DNA of 64,000 nucleotides from Nocardia bovistercoris (GTDB lineage: Bacteria; Actinomycetota; Actinomycetes; Mycobacteriales; Mycobacteriaceae): assembly GCF_015674855.1 (NCBI RefSeq), contig NZ_JADMLG010000022.1, forward strand, positions 42,045-106,044, given 5' to 3'. Positions 1 through 8,419 of the stretch are shown one piece after another (position 1 is the first letter of the stretch; the number at the start of each line of letters is the position of its first letter). The notes beneath the pieces are model-generated. The model was not told where the DNA came from and did no database searches. It saw only the letters and a program-made list of their open reading frames with translations. A program made the position numbers and the translations under genes.

Positions 1-1993
1 GTTCCAGGTAGAGCGCGTCGCCCGGTCGCACCTCGAACGCCTCGTGGAAGCTGTCGATATTGCGAACCACGGCGTTGCAGCGGAACTCCGGCGGGGAATG
101 CGGATCGACCGTGAGCCTGCGAATGGCCTCCTCGGCGCGCGCCTTGGTGCGCCACACCTGCGCCCAACCGAAGAACACGCGCTGCAGACCGGTGAGCCCG
201 TCGATGACCGGCGGCTCCGCGCCGCCGAGCGAAATCCGGTACGCGGCAAGGGCGATGGAGAGCCCGCCGAGGTCACCGATGTTCTCCCCGATGGTGAACT
301 CGCCGTTGACGGTGTGCTCGTCGGGCAGGTCCTGCGGGGACAGCACGTCGTACTGTGCGATGAGCGCCTTTGTGCGCTTGCCGAATTCGGTGCGGTCCGC
401 GTCGGTCCACCAGTCGACCATATTGCCGTCGCCGTCGTACTTGGCGCCCTGATCGTCGAATCCGTGGCCGATCTCGTGACCGATGACCGCGCCGATGCCG
501 CCGTAGTTCGCGGCGTCGTCGGCGTTCATGTCGAAGAACGGCGGCTGCAGGATCGCGGCGGGGAAGACGATCTCGTTCATGCCAGGGTTGTAGTAGGCGT
601 TGACAGTCTGCGGGGTCATGAACCATTCGTCGCGGTCCACCGGGCCGCCGAGCTTGGCCAGGTCGCGATCGTGTTCGGCCGCGTACCCGCTGCGGTAGCT
701 GGCGAGCAGATCCGCCGGGTCGACGGTGACCGCGGAATAGTCGCGCCAGCGGTCCGGATACCCGATCTTCGGCGTGAACTTCTCGAGCTTCGCCAGCGCC
801 GCCTTGCGGGTTTCGGGCCCCATCCATTCGAGGTCGGCGATATTGCGCCGGTACGCCTCCTGGAGATTGGCGACCAACTCGATCATCCGCGTCTTGGCCT
901 GCGGCGGGAAGTGTTCGGCCACATAGAGTTTGCCGACCGCTTCGCCGAGCAGTTCCTGCACCAGCGAGACGCCGCGCTTCCAGCGCTCCCGGTTCTCCTG
1001 CGCGCCGGTGAGGGTGCGACCGTAGAAGTCGAAGCTCTCCTCGACCATCGCGTCGGTGAGATGCGCGGCGCGCGCACGCAGCACCCGCCACGCCGCCCAC
1101 GCCCGCCAGTCCTCGAGCGAGGCCTCCGACCAGATCCGCGCGAACGCGCGCAGGTAGTCGGGCTGGCGGACCACGAGTTCGGCCAGGATCTCACGACCCG
1201 AGGCGCCGATCCCCTCGGCCAGCGCGTCCGACCAGGCCACCCAGTCGAATTCGGGATGGTCGGCGACCAGCGACTCGAACGTGACGAGGTTGTAGCTCAG
1301 CTCGGCGTCGCGGCGGCGCACCACATCCCAGTGCCCTTCGGCGAGCTTGCGCTCGAGTTCGACCACGCGGGCAGCGACGGACTCGGGATCGGCGGGCAAC
1401 AGGTCGGCGACCCGCGCGTCGGCGGCGGCGAGGGCGAAGACGCGAGCGATGTGCGCGGTGTACTTGGCGCGGATCTCGGCGAACTCGTCCTGGCGGTAGT
1501 AGGACTCGTCGGGCAGGCCGATGCCGGACTGACTGGCGTGCAGCAGGTAGCGGCTGGAGTTCTTGTCGTCGGTGTCGACGTAGCAGGCGATCGCGCCGCC
1601 GACGCCGGTGCGCTGCAGCCGTCCGAGCAGTGCCGCGAACGCGCCGCGATCGGTGACGGCGGCGATATCGGCCAGCTCTCCCGCGATCGGGCCGAGACCG
1701 GCGGCGGCGATCGCGTCGGTGTCCATGAAGGCGGCGTACAGGTCACCGATCTTGCGGGCGTCACTGCCCGGTGCGGCCTGCGCATCGGCGGCGGCGAGGA
1801 TGATCCGCTGCACGTCGAGTTCGGCCTGGTCGTGCAGGATGCGGAAGGCGCCGTCGACGGCACGGTCGGCCGGGATCGCGTGTTCGGTCAACCATTTGCC
1901 GTTGACATGCGCGAACAGGTCGTCCTGGACCCGGATTGCGTCGTCGAGGTGGGACAGATCGATACCGGAGGGACTGATCAGCTCGGAAGTCAC
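1..1993 (-). CDS. M13 family zinc metallopeptidase (PepO/neprilysin type), 3' end cut by window edge
   Basis: This is a zinc endopeptidase of the neprilysin/PepO (M13) family, which cleaves short peptides. The zinc motif HEIGH is at about residues 506-510 and the third ligand lies in GENIGD near residue 569. The substrate-binding NAYYNP segment precedes HEIGH. The reading ends in frame at ...GDALYLE, only about ten residues short of the usual family C-terminus, so very little is missing. The GTG at 1993 is chosen because GGAG precedes it by a few bases and the protein then begins just ahead of the conserved DLFxHVNGKW segment. No signal peptide is visible, so it may be cytoplasmic. Family call is firm; the substrate is unknown. 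Confidence 0.95.
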   Translation of the reverse strand, partial: MTSELISPSGIDLSHLDDAIRVQDDLFAHVNGKWLTEHAIPADRAVDGAFRILHDQAELDVQRIILAAADAQAAPGSDARKIGDLYAAFMDTDAIAAAGLGPIAGELADIAAVTDRGAFAALLGRLQRTGVGGAIACYVDTDDKNSSRYLLHASQSGIGLPDESYYRQDEFAEIRAKYTAHIARVFALAAADARVADLLPADPESVAARVVELERKLAEGHWDVVRRRDAELSYNLVTFESLVADHPEFDWVAWSDALAEGIGASGREILAELVVRQPDYLRAFARIWSEASLEDWRAWAAWRVLRARAAHLTDAMVEESFDFYGRTLTGAQENRERWKRGVSLVQELLGEAVGKLYVAEHFPPQAKTRMIELVANLQEAYRRNIADLEWMGPETRKAALAKLEKFTPKIGYPDRWRDYSAVTVDPADLLASYRSGYAAEHDRDLAKLGGPVDRDEWFMTPQTVNAYYNPGMNEIVFPAAILQPPFFDMNADDAANYGGIGAVIGHEIGHGFDDQGAKYDGDGNMVDWWTDADRTEFGKRTKALIAQYDVLSPQDLPDEHTVNGEFTIGENIGDLGGLSIALAAYRISLGGAEPPVIDGLTGLQRVFFGWAQVWRTKARAEEAIRRLTVDPHSPPEFRCNAVVRNIDSFHEAFEVRPGDALYLE

Positions 1994-2038
1994 GATCTCC
2001 AGTATGCCGAGAACCGCGGATTCGGGGTCGGTGGTTGG

Positions 2039-2062
2039 CCCCGGCCGCGAGCGCGGCCGGGG
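2039..2062. terminator. GC-rich hairpin between DUF397 gene and M13 peptidase
   Basis: A perfect 11-bp inverted repeat (CCCCGGCCGCG / CGCGGCCGGGG) lies just downstream of the DUF397 gene on the minus strand. There is no clear T-run, so terminator function is inferred from position and stem strength. Confidence 0.45.
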
Positions 2063-2074
2063 GAAGGAGGGTGG

Positions 2075-2452
2075 TCAGACGGACAGGGTTGCCCGGTCGA
2101 ATTCGCCGTCATGCACGCCGGCGACGAAGGCGTCCCATTCTTCGGGGGTGTAGGTGAGGGTGGTGTGGCCGTGACGAAGGGTGGTCGTACCGTCGGCGCC
2201 GGTGCGGGCGATCAGGCGATCGGCCGGTCGGCCGGTCGTGAGCAGGCCGAGGAACAAGGTCCACTCGTTCGCGGTCACGGTGATGATCGGCTCGTCGCCG
2301 GGGCGGTTGGCCGGATCGCGGCGGTATTTGCTGTCACGGATCAACACCGCGTCACCGACGAAACGAACCTCGACACATTGATTGCCGTTGTTTGACTTTG
2401 TCGATGTGAACCAGCCGGTACAAACCGACCGGAGGGTTGCGGTGGTGGTCAT
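2075..2452 (-). CDS. DUF397 domain protein, partner of the upstream XRE regulator
   Basis: This is a small DUF397 protein, a family found in actinobacteria next to XRE-DUF5753 regulators and suggested to form regulator/partner or toxin-antitoxin-like pairs. The first half carries the usual core (W-FTSTKSNNGNQCVEV, then VLIRDSK and a TANEW segment). The second half repeats the tail of the domain (LTYTPEEWDAFVAGVHDGEFD), so the protein looks like one complete and one partial DUF397 unit and, at 125 residues, is longer than the usual 60-80. It starts 9 bp after the stop of the XRE gene, so the two are translated from one message. Its biochemical role is not known. Confidence 0.85.
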   Translation of the reverse strand: MTTTATLRSVCTGWFTSTKSNNGNQCVEVRFVGDAVLIRDSKYRRDPANRPGDEPIITVTANEWTLFLGLLTTGRPADRLIARTGADGTTTLRHGHTTLTYTPEEWDAFVAGVHDGEFDRATLSV

Positions 2453-2461
2453 GGCCGGATT

Positions 2462-3313
2462 TTACACCCCGGCATAATTTCTTATGAGGGCCAGTGAATC
2501 GGCGCGACTGAGCGACTGATCACGCGCGCGCACATAAGCGAAGCCCAGGTCACGCACCAGATCCGGATCATCGACGGCGCCGCCGAACACCGCGCTCTCC
2601 ACCCAGCCGAAGGTCGGCAACCGCTCCCCGGAGAAATCGATGAGATGAAAACTCGAACCACCCAGAATCGAACCCGCGGTCGCGCTGAACGGAATGATCC
2701 TGACCTCGATATTGTCGAGTTCTTCCAGCAGCCGGGCGAGATGTTCGAGTTGTCCGCGCAGAATATCGGGGCCGCCGGTCTGCTGTAGCAGGGTGCCCTC
2801 GCCGATCACCGCGGTCAGCTCGACCCGCTGGGCGCCGCGCAGCCGCGCCTGCCGCCGCAGCCGGATCGAAACCAGCTGTTCCACCTGCACCGGCCGGATC
2901 ATCACATCGGCGCTGATCAGCGCCCGCGCGTAGGGTTCGGTCTGCAACAGACCCGGCACCACGAGACTGTCGTAGCTGCGGATGCTCTGCGCGCCGTATT
3001 CCATGCCGTAGAGCCGCTGGAGTTCGGGACCGATCAGCGCCGAGGACTTCGTCCACCAGCCGCGCTGTTTGCTGAAATTGAGCAGGGCCAGCAATTCGGC
3101 GCGATCCTCGGCGTCGACCTCGAGGATTTCGAGCACGGGACCGATGGTGTTCGCGGTGAGAACACGACGGCCCTTCTCCACGTGCGACCAGTTCGCGGGC
3201 GTGAACCCGACCCGTTTGGCGAAGGTCGCGGAGTCGAATCCGCACTGTTCACGCAGCTCACGTAGTCGGAGCACCAGTTCCCAACGGGCGACGGTCGGTG
3301 AGACGGGTGCCAT
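2462..3313 (-). CDS. XRE family regulator with DUF5753 ligand/partner domain
   Basis: This is a helix-turn-helix DNA-binding regulator. Residues about 10-65 form the XRE HTH (LRELREQCGFDSATFAKRVG, then WSHVEKGRR). Residues about 100-275 are the DUF5753 domain typical of actinobacterial Scr1-type regulators (GLLQTEPYARALI, LLQQTGGPDIL). It is first in a two-gene operon with the DUF397 gene. The divergent gene at 3485 begins 171 bp away, and three imperfect 24-25 bp tandem repeats lie in that gap, probably the operator of this regulator. The ATG is poorly supported by a ribosome-binding site but gives the usual family length. Confidence 0.9.
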   Translation of the reverse strand: MAPVSPTVARWELVLRLRELREQCGFDSATFAKRVGFTPANWSHVEKGRRVLTANTIGPVLEILEVDAEDRAELLALLNFSKQRGWWTKSSALIGPELQRLYGMEYGAQSIRSYDSLVVPGLLQTEPYARALISADVMIRPVQVEQLVSIRLRRQARLRGAQRVELTAVIGEGTLLQQTGGPDILRGQLEHLARLLEELDNIEVRIIPFSATAGSILGGSSFHLIDFSGERLPTFGWVESAVFGGAVDDPDLVRDLGFAYVRARDQSLSRADSLALIRNYAGV

Positions 3314-3382
3314 GCGGAGGATGCTACGCGCTGCCGACTCACCCGCGTGTGACTATTGTCAATCGAGTTGCGCGGGGCTACG

Positions 3383-3456
3383 CTCCGCAGTAGCTGAGAA
3401 GTCACTGCTCCGGAGTAGCTGAAGGTCACTGCTCCGGAGAAGCCGCAGATTCACCC
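3383..3456. repeat. Three imperfect tandem repeats of 24-25 bp (candidate operator)
   Basis: Units start at 3383, 3408 and 3432. Each begins CTCCG(G/C)AG(T/A)AGC and carries a TCAC segment near its end. They sit between the divergent XRE gene and the hypothetical gene at 3485, where an operator would be expected. Binding by the XRE protein is inference. Confidence 0.6.
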
Positions 3457-3484
3457 GTCACGTCGAATCGAGACGAGGTCAGTC

Positions 3485-4039
3485 ATGATCGAACGCAGTG
3501 AACGACTATCCGGCACCGCAACACCCGACCGACCGACCTCCGCCGCACCACCCACCGCGGGCGAATACACCGCGATCCAGGACGCCTTCGTCCGTTGTCG
3601 CGCCTACCGCAAGGACCACGGACTCTTCGCGGTCGTAGAACCCGCGCTCGGGCGCATCATGCTCGAAATCGGCGCGGTCGGCGCGGTCGTGGTGCCCGCC
3701 GCGCTCGGCGCACGGGTCAGGGAGACGCTGCGCGCCGACGGCAGGCCGTCACCGGGACCGATCATCACCCACCCGCGCTCGGACCGATGGACCTTCCTCA
3801 CCGGCCCGACCGACAACTCCTACCTGGATATGACTCTGTTCGCCGACCTGTTCCGGGTCTGCGCCGCGCTCGCGCTGCCCGGCAGCCGGATCGTGTTGCC
3901 ATCGCCCGCCGACGAACTCACCGGCTACCGCGACTGGATCGCGCCGCCGCTGGGCGACTACCGCCCCGACCTCGCCGAGGTGATAGCCGCCACCAGGTCT
4001 TGCGCGACGCCCGCGGCTAAGGGGTCGGCCGCGGGGTGA
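3485..4039 (+). CDS. Hypothetical protein, divergent partner of XRE/DUF397 pair
   Basis: I do not recognise a characterised family. The 184-residue protein has a Pro/Thr-rich N-terminus of about 35 residues and then a compact domain with a WTFLTGP strand and a LPSPADE-GYRDW segment. These weakly resemble short actinobacterial proteins found beside XRE-DUF5753/DUF397 loci. GAGGT five bases before the ATG supports the start. It is transcribed away from the XRE gene and overlaps the 3' end of the next, convergent gene by 23 bp. No membrane segments are seen. A role in the same regulatory circuit is inferred from position only. Confidence 0.7.
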   Translation: MIERSERLSGTATPDRPTSAAPPTAGEYTAIQDAFVRCRAYRKDHGLFAVVEPALGRIMLEIGAVGAVVVPAALGARVRETLRADGRPSPGPIITHPRSDRWTFLTGPTDNSYLDMTLFADLFRVCAALALPGSRIVLPSPADELTGYRDWIAPPLGDYRPDLAEVIAATRSCATPAAKGSAAG

Positions 4040-4508
4040 GCGTGATGCTGTACTTGTCCTCGATGTTCTGCTGGAAATCCCGCTCGCACTGCTCGATCTT
4101 CGCTTGATCGCCGCCCGCGTTGCTGAGGCAGTCGACATAGTCCGTGCCGCCGATTTCCTCGAAGAAGCGGAAGCCGAGGACGGCGATCACGGAGGCGGCG
4201 ACGATCCCGATGATGCCGAGGATCAGGCCCGCGACCGCCATGCCTGCGCCCGCTCCGGTGCCGCGCCGGGACTTGACCAGGGCGATGATGCCGAAGATCA
4301 CCGCGAAGAGCCCGAAGACGAACCCGCCGAACACCACGAGCAGGCCGAGGATGGCGAGTATGCCGAGAACCAGGGCGGTGATCGCCATGCCCTTGCCCTT
4401 CGGCGACTCCTGCCAGTACTGGCCGCCGCCCGGAGGCGGGTACTGGCCGGGCGGAGGCGGCGGGTACTGGCCCGGTGGGTACTGGCCCGGCGGCGGATAT
4501 TGCGACAT
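4017..4508 (-). CDS. DUF4190-like membrane protein with Pro-Gln-Tyr-rich N-terminus
   Basis: This is a small membrane protein. Its first 30 residues are repeats of the PPGQYPP type. Two hydrophobic segments follow (about residues 40-72 and 88-110) joined by a basic loop with KSRRGTGAGAG, the usual DUF4190 layout. The C-terminal 45 residues are soluble and contain two Cys (DC-LSNAGG and QCERDF) that could form a disulfide outside the cell. The ATG at 4508 is preferred over an upstream start in the same frame because GAGGAC lies just ahead of it. Function is unknown; such proteins are common in actinobacterial envelopes. Confidence 0.85.
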   Translation of the reverse strand: MSQYPPPGQYPPGQYPPPPPGQYPPPGGGQYWQESPKGKGMAITALVLGILAILGLLVVFGGFVFGLFAVIFGIIALVKSRRGTGAGAGMAVAGLILGIIGIVAASVIAVLGFRFFEEIGGTDYVDCLSNAGGDQAKIEQCERDFQQNIEDKYSITLTPRPTP

Positions 4509-4649
4509 GGACGTCCTCTCAGTCGGTGCCGCGGGCGAAATCACTCACGCGGGATACTGCCTACTGATCGCATTCCCTTCGCCGCGATGTTAATGCGGCC
4601 GCCCGGACGCGCGCGGCGTACGAGTGCCGTGCCGGGTCGGGTCGCGGCC

Positions 4650-5426
4650 TCAGGAACCGCCGAGTCGGGCGTGCATCTCCCACACCAGCACCTCGGCGGG
4701 TCCGCGCGCGATGACGCGCTGACCGCCGGTCCTGGTCAGCCGGACCGCGTCGCCTTCGTAGAGGGTGCCGACACTCTCCATCTCCACCTCGCCCGACGCC
4801 ACGAACACGTGGGTGTACGGCGCGTCGGGCAGATCCACGCCGTGTTCGGGATCGCCTGGCATCCGCGCGACGTGCAGCGCCGAATGACTGCTGTTGATCG
4901 TGATGGCGGTGCGATCGCGGTAGCGCGGCAGCCCCGAGGCCACCGTCACCAGTTTGCCGCTCGCCAACTCGTCGTCGATCTCGAGCTGCTGGTAGCCGGG
5001 GTCGACGCCGGGTTCGTCGGGCACCACCCACATCTGGACGAAGTGCACCGGGTCGGCGTGGACGGGCGAGCCGTCGACCCGCCACGCGTCGTTCTTCTCC
5101 GAGTGCATGATGCCGGTGCCCGCGCTCATCCGCTGCGCGAGACCCGGATAGATGACACCACTGTGCCCGAGCGAATCCTGATGGACCAGACTGCCGTCGA
5201 GCACCCAGGTCACGATCTCCATGTCCCGGTGTGGGTGGGTGTCGAAGCCCTTGCCGGGCGACACCACGTCCTCGTTGTTCACCAGCAGCAGGCCGTGATG
5301 GGTGTTGTCGGGATCGTAGTGCTCCCCGAAGGAGAACGAATGCTTCGAATCCAGCCAGGAGACGCGGGTCTTCATGCGGTCGCCGCCGCGATGGACATCG
5401 ATGTGTGGTGTCGTGAGTGTGGACAT
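4650..5426 (-). CDS. Pirin family protein (bicupin)
   Basis: This is a pirin-like double-cupin protein of 258 residues. The N-terminal cupin has the pirin signature GFDTHPHRDMEIVTWVLDG, which supplies metal-binding histidines, followed by LAQRMSAGTGIMHSE with a further His and Glu. The C-terminal cupin (about residues 180-255) is less conserved. Bacterial pirins include quercetin 2,3-dioxygenases, but the physiological substrate here cannot be read from sequence. The ATG at 5426 is chosen over an in-frame ATG 27 bp upstream because GAGGAGG lies close ahead of it. It is transcribed divergently from the Nudix gene. Confidence 0.92.
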   Translation of the reverse strand: MSTLTTPHIDVHRGGDRMKTRVSWLDSKHSFSFGEHYDPDNTHHGLLLVNNEDVVSPGKGFDTHPHRDMEIVTWVLDGSLVHQDSLGHSGVIYPGLAQRMSAGTGIMHSEKNDAWRVDGSPVHADPVHFVQMWVVPDEPGVDPGYQQLEIDDELASGKLVTVASGLPRYRDRTAITINSSHSALHVARMPGDPEHGVDLPDAPYTHVFVASGEVEMESVGTLYEGDAVRLTRTGGQRVIARGPAEVLVWEMHARLGGS

Positions 5427-5685
5427 CGTGGTCCTCCTCTCGGGACCGTGCACCGATCACCTTTCAGGGTAGGAGTACGTACGGGGCGGTACTCCGAATT
5501 CCTAGTAAATTGTGCTGCACTCGGCATTTTACGCGAGCGACCAGCGGGTGAACGGCAGGCGAGCAGTACCAACCGGTATGTCGAATCGAAGCGCGGCGAC
5601 GTAAGGTACCGCGACAGCGATTCCGAATACTCCAACATAGATGCGTAACGTGATGCGGCACAACGTAACCGGAGGTGACAGCCAG

Positions 5686-6165
5686 ATGCGGTCCGAGCAA
5701 CTCCGCGGCATCGAGCGCGAACTCCGCGCCGCCGCGCACACCGACGGTATCGGTGATTTCGTGGTCGGCGTCGCCGTATTCCGCGACGGCAAACTCCTGG
5801 TGGTCCGGCGAGTTCCGGACGACTATTACGGCGGCATGTACGAACTGCCGGGCGGCGGCGTCGAATCCGGGGAGAGTTTCGCCGAATGCGTGACACGTGA
5901 ACTGTTCGAGGAAACCGGACTGCGTGTGCGCGAAATCACCGAATTCCTCGGCGCCATCGACTACGCCACCAGGAGCAAGGCCAGGGTGCGCAAATTCAGC
6001 TTCGTCGTCGACGCCGACGCCGGACAGGTCGAACTCGCGCCGGGCGAACACGACGCACACGCCTGGATCGGCGCCGACGACCTCGACCGGCTGCCCATGG
6101 CGCCCGACACCCGGCAAATCATCGGCGCGCTGATCGAATCGCTCGATCCGACCCGCCCCGGATGA
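5686..6165 (+). CDS. Nudix hydrolase
   Basis: This is a Nudix pyrophosphohydrolase of about 159 residues. The Nudix box (GGVESGESFAE-CVTRELFEETGL) fits GX5EX7REUXEEXGU in full, so it should be catalytically competent on a nucleoside diphosphate-linked substrate. The start at 5686 follows GGAGGTGACAGCCAG; the in-frame ATG at 5641 lacks such a site. Its stop codon overlaps the start of the MFS gene, so the two form an operon. The substrate cannot be predicted. Confidence 0.9.
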   Translation: MRSEQLRGIERELRAAAHTDGIGDFVVGVAVFRDGKLLVVRRVPDDYYGGMYELPGGGVESGESFAECVTRELFEETGLRVREITEFLGAIDYATRSKARVRKFSFVVDADAGQVELAPGEHDAHAWIGADDLDRLPMAPDTRQIIGALIESLDPTRPG

Positions 6166-7559
6166 GCGAACAGGCCACCCGAGCGGGCAGAATCGGCGAC
6201 GTGTCCACCGGTCACCCACCAAGCCCGCTACCGGCAGGCGAGCGCGCGACCGCCTGGCTGACCGCACTGCGCGAACATCCGGCCGCCGCCCGCCTGTCCG
6301 CAGTGCGCTTCGCCGGACAATTCGGCGACGGCATGTTCCAAGCCGCCCTGTCCGGCGCCATTCTGTTCAACCCCGAACGCGAAACCGACCCGCTGGCCAT
6401 CGCCGCCGGATTCGCCGTACTGCTCCTGCCGTACTCGCTGATCGGACCGTACGCGGGCGCACTGCTCGACCGGTGGGACCGCCGCAACGTGCTGCTCGTC
6501 GCCAACGCGCTGCGCGCCGCGCTGATCGCGCTCGCCGCCATCGGACTGCTCGCGGGCATCGGCGAGACACCGCTGCTGCTGCTCGCTCTCGCCGTCGTCG
6601 GAGTCAGCCGATTCGTGCTGTCCGGGGTATCGGCGGCGCTACCCCGGGTGCTCGCGCCGAACTGGCTGGTGCCGATGAACTCGCTGCTCGCGACCGTGGC
6701 CTCCGGCTGCGCGGGCGTCGGAGCCGCCGCCGGTGTCGCGATCATCGGTGTGATCGGCGCGGGCGACCGCGGCTCGGCCGTCGCCGTCGCCGTCAGCGCC
6801 TGCGGGTCACTCGTGAGCATCGCCGTCGCCACCCGCTTCGGCGCGCGCGTCCTCGGACCCGAACCCGGAACGGCGGTCGCGTACAGCGCGGTCAAGGCGA
6901 TCGCCACCGGACTGCGCACCGGCGCCACAGCGGTATGGCAATCCGCCCAGGTCACCACCGCGATGATCGGCATCGGCGCGCACCGTGTCGTGTTCGGCGC
7001 CAACACCCTCGTCATGGTGCTCGTGCTGCGACAGAGCTCCGGCGGCGACGGCGGACTGATCGGATTCGGCGTCGCCATCGGCGCCACCGCCGCGGGCATG
7101 CTCGTCGCCGCCGTCGTCGCGCCGCTGCTGATCCCGCGCATCGGCAGACCGGGAGCGGTACTCACCGGACTCGGCGTCGCGCTCGTCGTCCAACTGACCC
7201 TAGTCACCCCCATCGCCGTCGCCGACCCTGGCCCCGCCGCCCACCGCGCCCATGAACTGCTGCTCGTCGGTGCGTTCCTGTTCGGCCTCGCGGGCCAGAC
7301 CATCAAACTCGCAGGCGACGCCACCATGCAGATCGAGATCGACGACGCCAGACGCGGACAGGTCTTCGCACTCCAGGACACCGTCTTCAACATCGCGTTC
7401 GTACTCGCCATCGCCGCTGCCGCGAGCGTCATCCCCTCGGACGGCCGCTCCCTGCCGCTCGTCCTCACCGGCGCCGCCGTCTATGGCGGTGGCATCGCGG
7501 CGGTGCTGGCCACATTGCGGCGCGGGCGGTCGGCGCCGCCGCGCGCAGGCTGCCCCTAG
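6162..7559 (+). CDS. MFS transporter
   Basis: This is a major facilitator superfamily transporter of 465 residues with about twelve hydrophobic segments. The first loop has the MFS pattern GALLDRWDRRNVLL near residue 105, and a large central loop lies around residues 230-255. The 40-residue N-terminus is cytoplasmic (RLSAVRFAGQFGDGMFQAALSGA begins the first helix). The ATG overlaps the Nudix stop codon (ATGA), indicating translational coupling. Substrate is unknown; this subgroup includes drug and metabolite exporters. Confidence 0.9.
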   Translation: MSEQATRAGRIGDVSTGHPPSPLPAGERATAWLTALREHPAAARLSAVRFAGQFGDGMFQAALSGAILFNPERETDPLAIAAGFAVLLLPYSLIGPYAGALLDRWDRRNVLLVANALRAALIALAAIGLLAGIGETPLLLLALAVVGVSRFVLSGVSAALPRVLAPNWLVPMNSLLATVASGCAGVGAAAGVAIIGVIGAGDRGSAVAVAVSACGSLVSIAVATRFGARVLGPEPGTAVAYSAVKAIATGLRTGATAVWQSAQVTTAMIGIGAHRVVFGANTLVMVLVLRQSSGGDGGLIGFGVAIGATAAGMLVAAVVAPLLIPRIGRPGAVLTGLGVALVVQLTLVTPIAVADPGPAAHRAHELLLVGAFLFGLAGQTIKLAGDATMQIEIDDARRGQVFALQDTVFNIAFVLAIAAAASVIPSDGRSLPLVLTGAAVYGGGIAAVLATLRRGRSAPPRAGCP

Positions 7560-7570
7560 GCCGACCCGGT

Positions 7571-8095
7571 TCAGCCGGTGCGGTCGTCCGCCTCGAAGGA
7601 ACCCTCCAGCAGGCGACCGCGCTGATCGGGGAGCGGGCCGGTGTGTTCCATCAGCTCATCGGCATCCCACGGACGGACCGCGGATTCGGGACGAGTGACC
7701 GGATACTCCGATAACACGTCAGTCAGCCCGTTTATGAACAGTTTGTTCGATTCCGGACCTGCATCCGGTACAGGATCGGTGCGCACGATCCACGCCAGCG
7801 GCTCCCGCTCGGCGTCCTCCGGCGAACCCGTGATGCGGTGCTCCCAAGTGCCGAGCCCGGAAGGGTCGGTATAGAAATGGTCCAGCAAGCCGTCGTCGTC
7901 GAGATCGAGCGCGGCGATATCGGCGACACCCGAGCCGTCGGGATCCCACAGCGCGTCATCGGCCAGACCGTCACCGTCGAAATCCAGCCGTACCGCGTCG
8001 GATGTGCCGGTCCGGGCCAGATCCAGATCCGCTTCCGACGACCACACCGTGATCTCGCCGTCCCCGGTGCCGAACACATACTCGATCTCGCTCAT
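7571..8095 (-). CDS. DUF6802-like protein with DxDxDG calcium-binding-like repeats
   Basis: This 174-residue acidic protein is conserved in Mycobacteriales, sometimes mis-labelled pullulanase. Its middle has three tandem DxDGDG/DPDGSG/DLDDDG loops (about residues 36-72), each the type of short Asp-rich loop that binds calcium in EF-hand, dockerin or FG-GAP-like proteins. No signal peptide is present. The C-terminal half is acidic and unstructured in appearance. It is convergent with the MFS gene (11 bp apart). Function is unknown; calcium binding is inferred from the loops only. Confidence 0.75.
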   Translation of the reverse strand: MSEIEYVFGTGDGEITVWSSEADLDLARTGTSDAVRLDFDGDGLADDALWDPDGSGVADIAALDLDDDGLLDHFYTDPSGLGTWEHRITGSPEDAEREPLAWIVRTDPVPDAGPESNKLFINGLTDVLSEYPVTRPESAVRPWDADELMEHTGPLPDQRGRLLEGSFEADDRTG

Positions 8096-8419
8096 ACGAA
8101 CTTGGACGCAACCACCCGCCTACCGGTTCCGTGTTGTGTTTCTTGGCGTCGCCCCCGGCCCGGGGTTCCCAAACGCCGGACCACAACCGAAACCACCACA
8201 GCGCTCCCCTGGCTGAGCCCGAGGGGGCACCGAAGGTGCCCGGTTCGCGGCCGTCTCGCGTCCGAGCGGTCGAAGCGCACGCGACGAAGTCGCAAGTCTC
8301 GACCGCTCGGACGCGAGACATAAAGGGCCGCGAACCCGCGGCGCCGCAGGCGACGCAAAATAGACACAGTGGGGTAGGTTGATCTTCCTGTGGTCCGAAT
8401 CGACAGGGGGTCAACGGAC
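8096..8419. other. Intergenic region with nested long inverted repeats
   Basis: No gene is seen in these 324 bp. The notable content is a large inverted repeat at 8242-8336 with a smaller hairpin (GGCACC GAA GGTGCC) just before it at 8226-8240. The stretch must also hold the promoters of the divergent flanking genes. Confidence 0.7.
8242..8336. repeat. Very long imperfect palindrome (32-bp arms)
   Basis: A perfect 21-bp arm (8253-8273) pairs with 8299-8319. It is continued outward by an 11-bp arm (GGTTCGCGGCC at 8242-8252 with GGCCGCGAACC at 8326-8336) after a 6-nt bulge. The 25-nt loop contains its own hairpin GCGAC GAA GTCGC (8281-8293). Confidence 0.85.

Noticed and set aside
44..2395. 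783-codon plus-strand open frame opposite the M13 peptidase
   Set aside because: The minus strand encodes a complete zinc peptidase with HEIGH and GENIGD; the plus frame has no family features and reflects GC-rich third positions.
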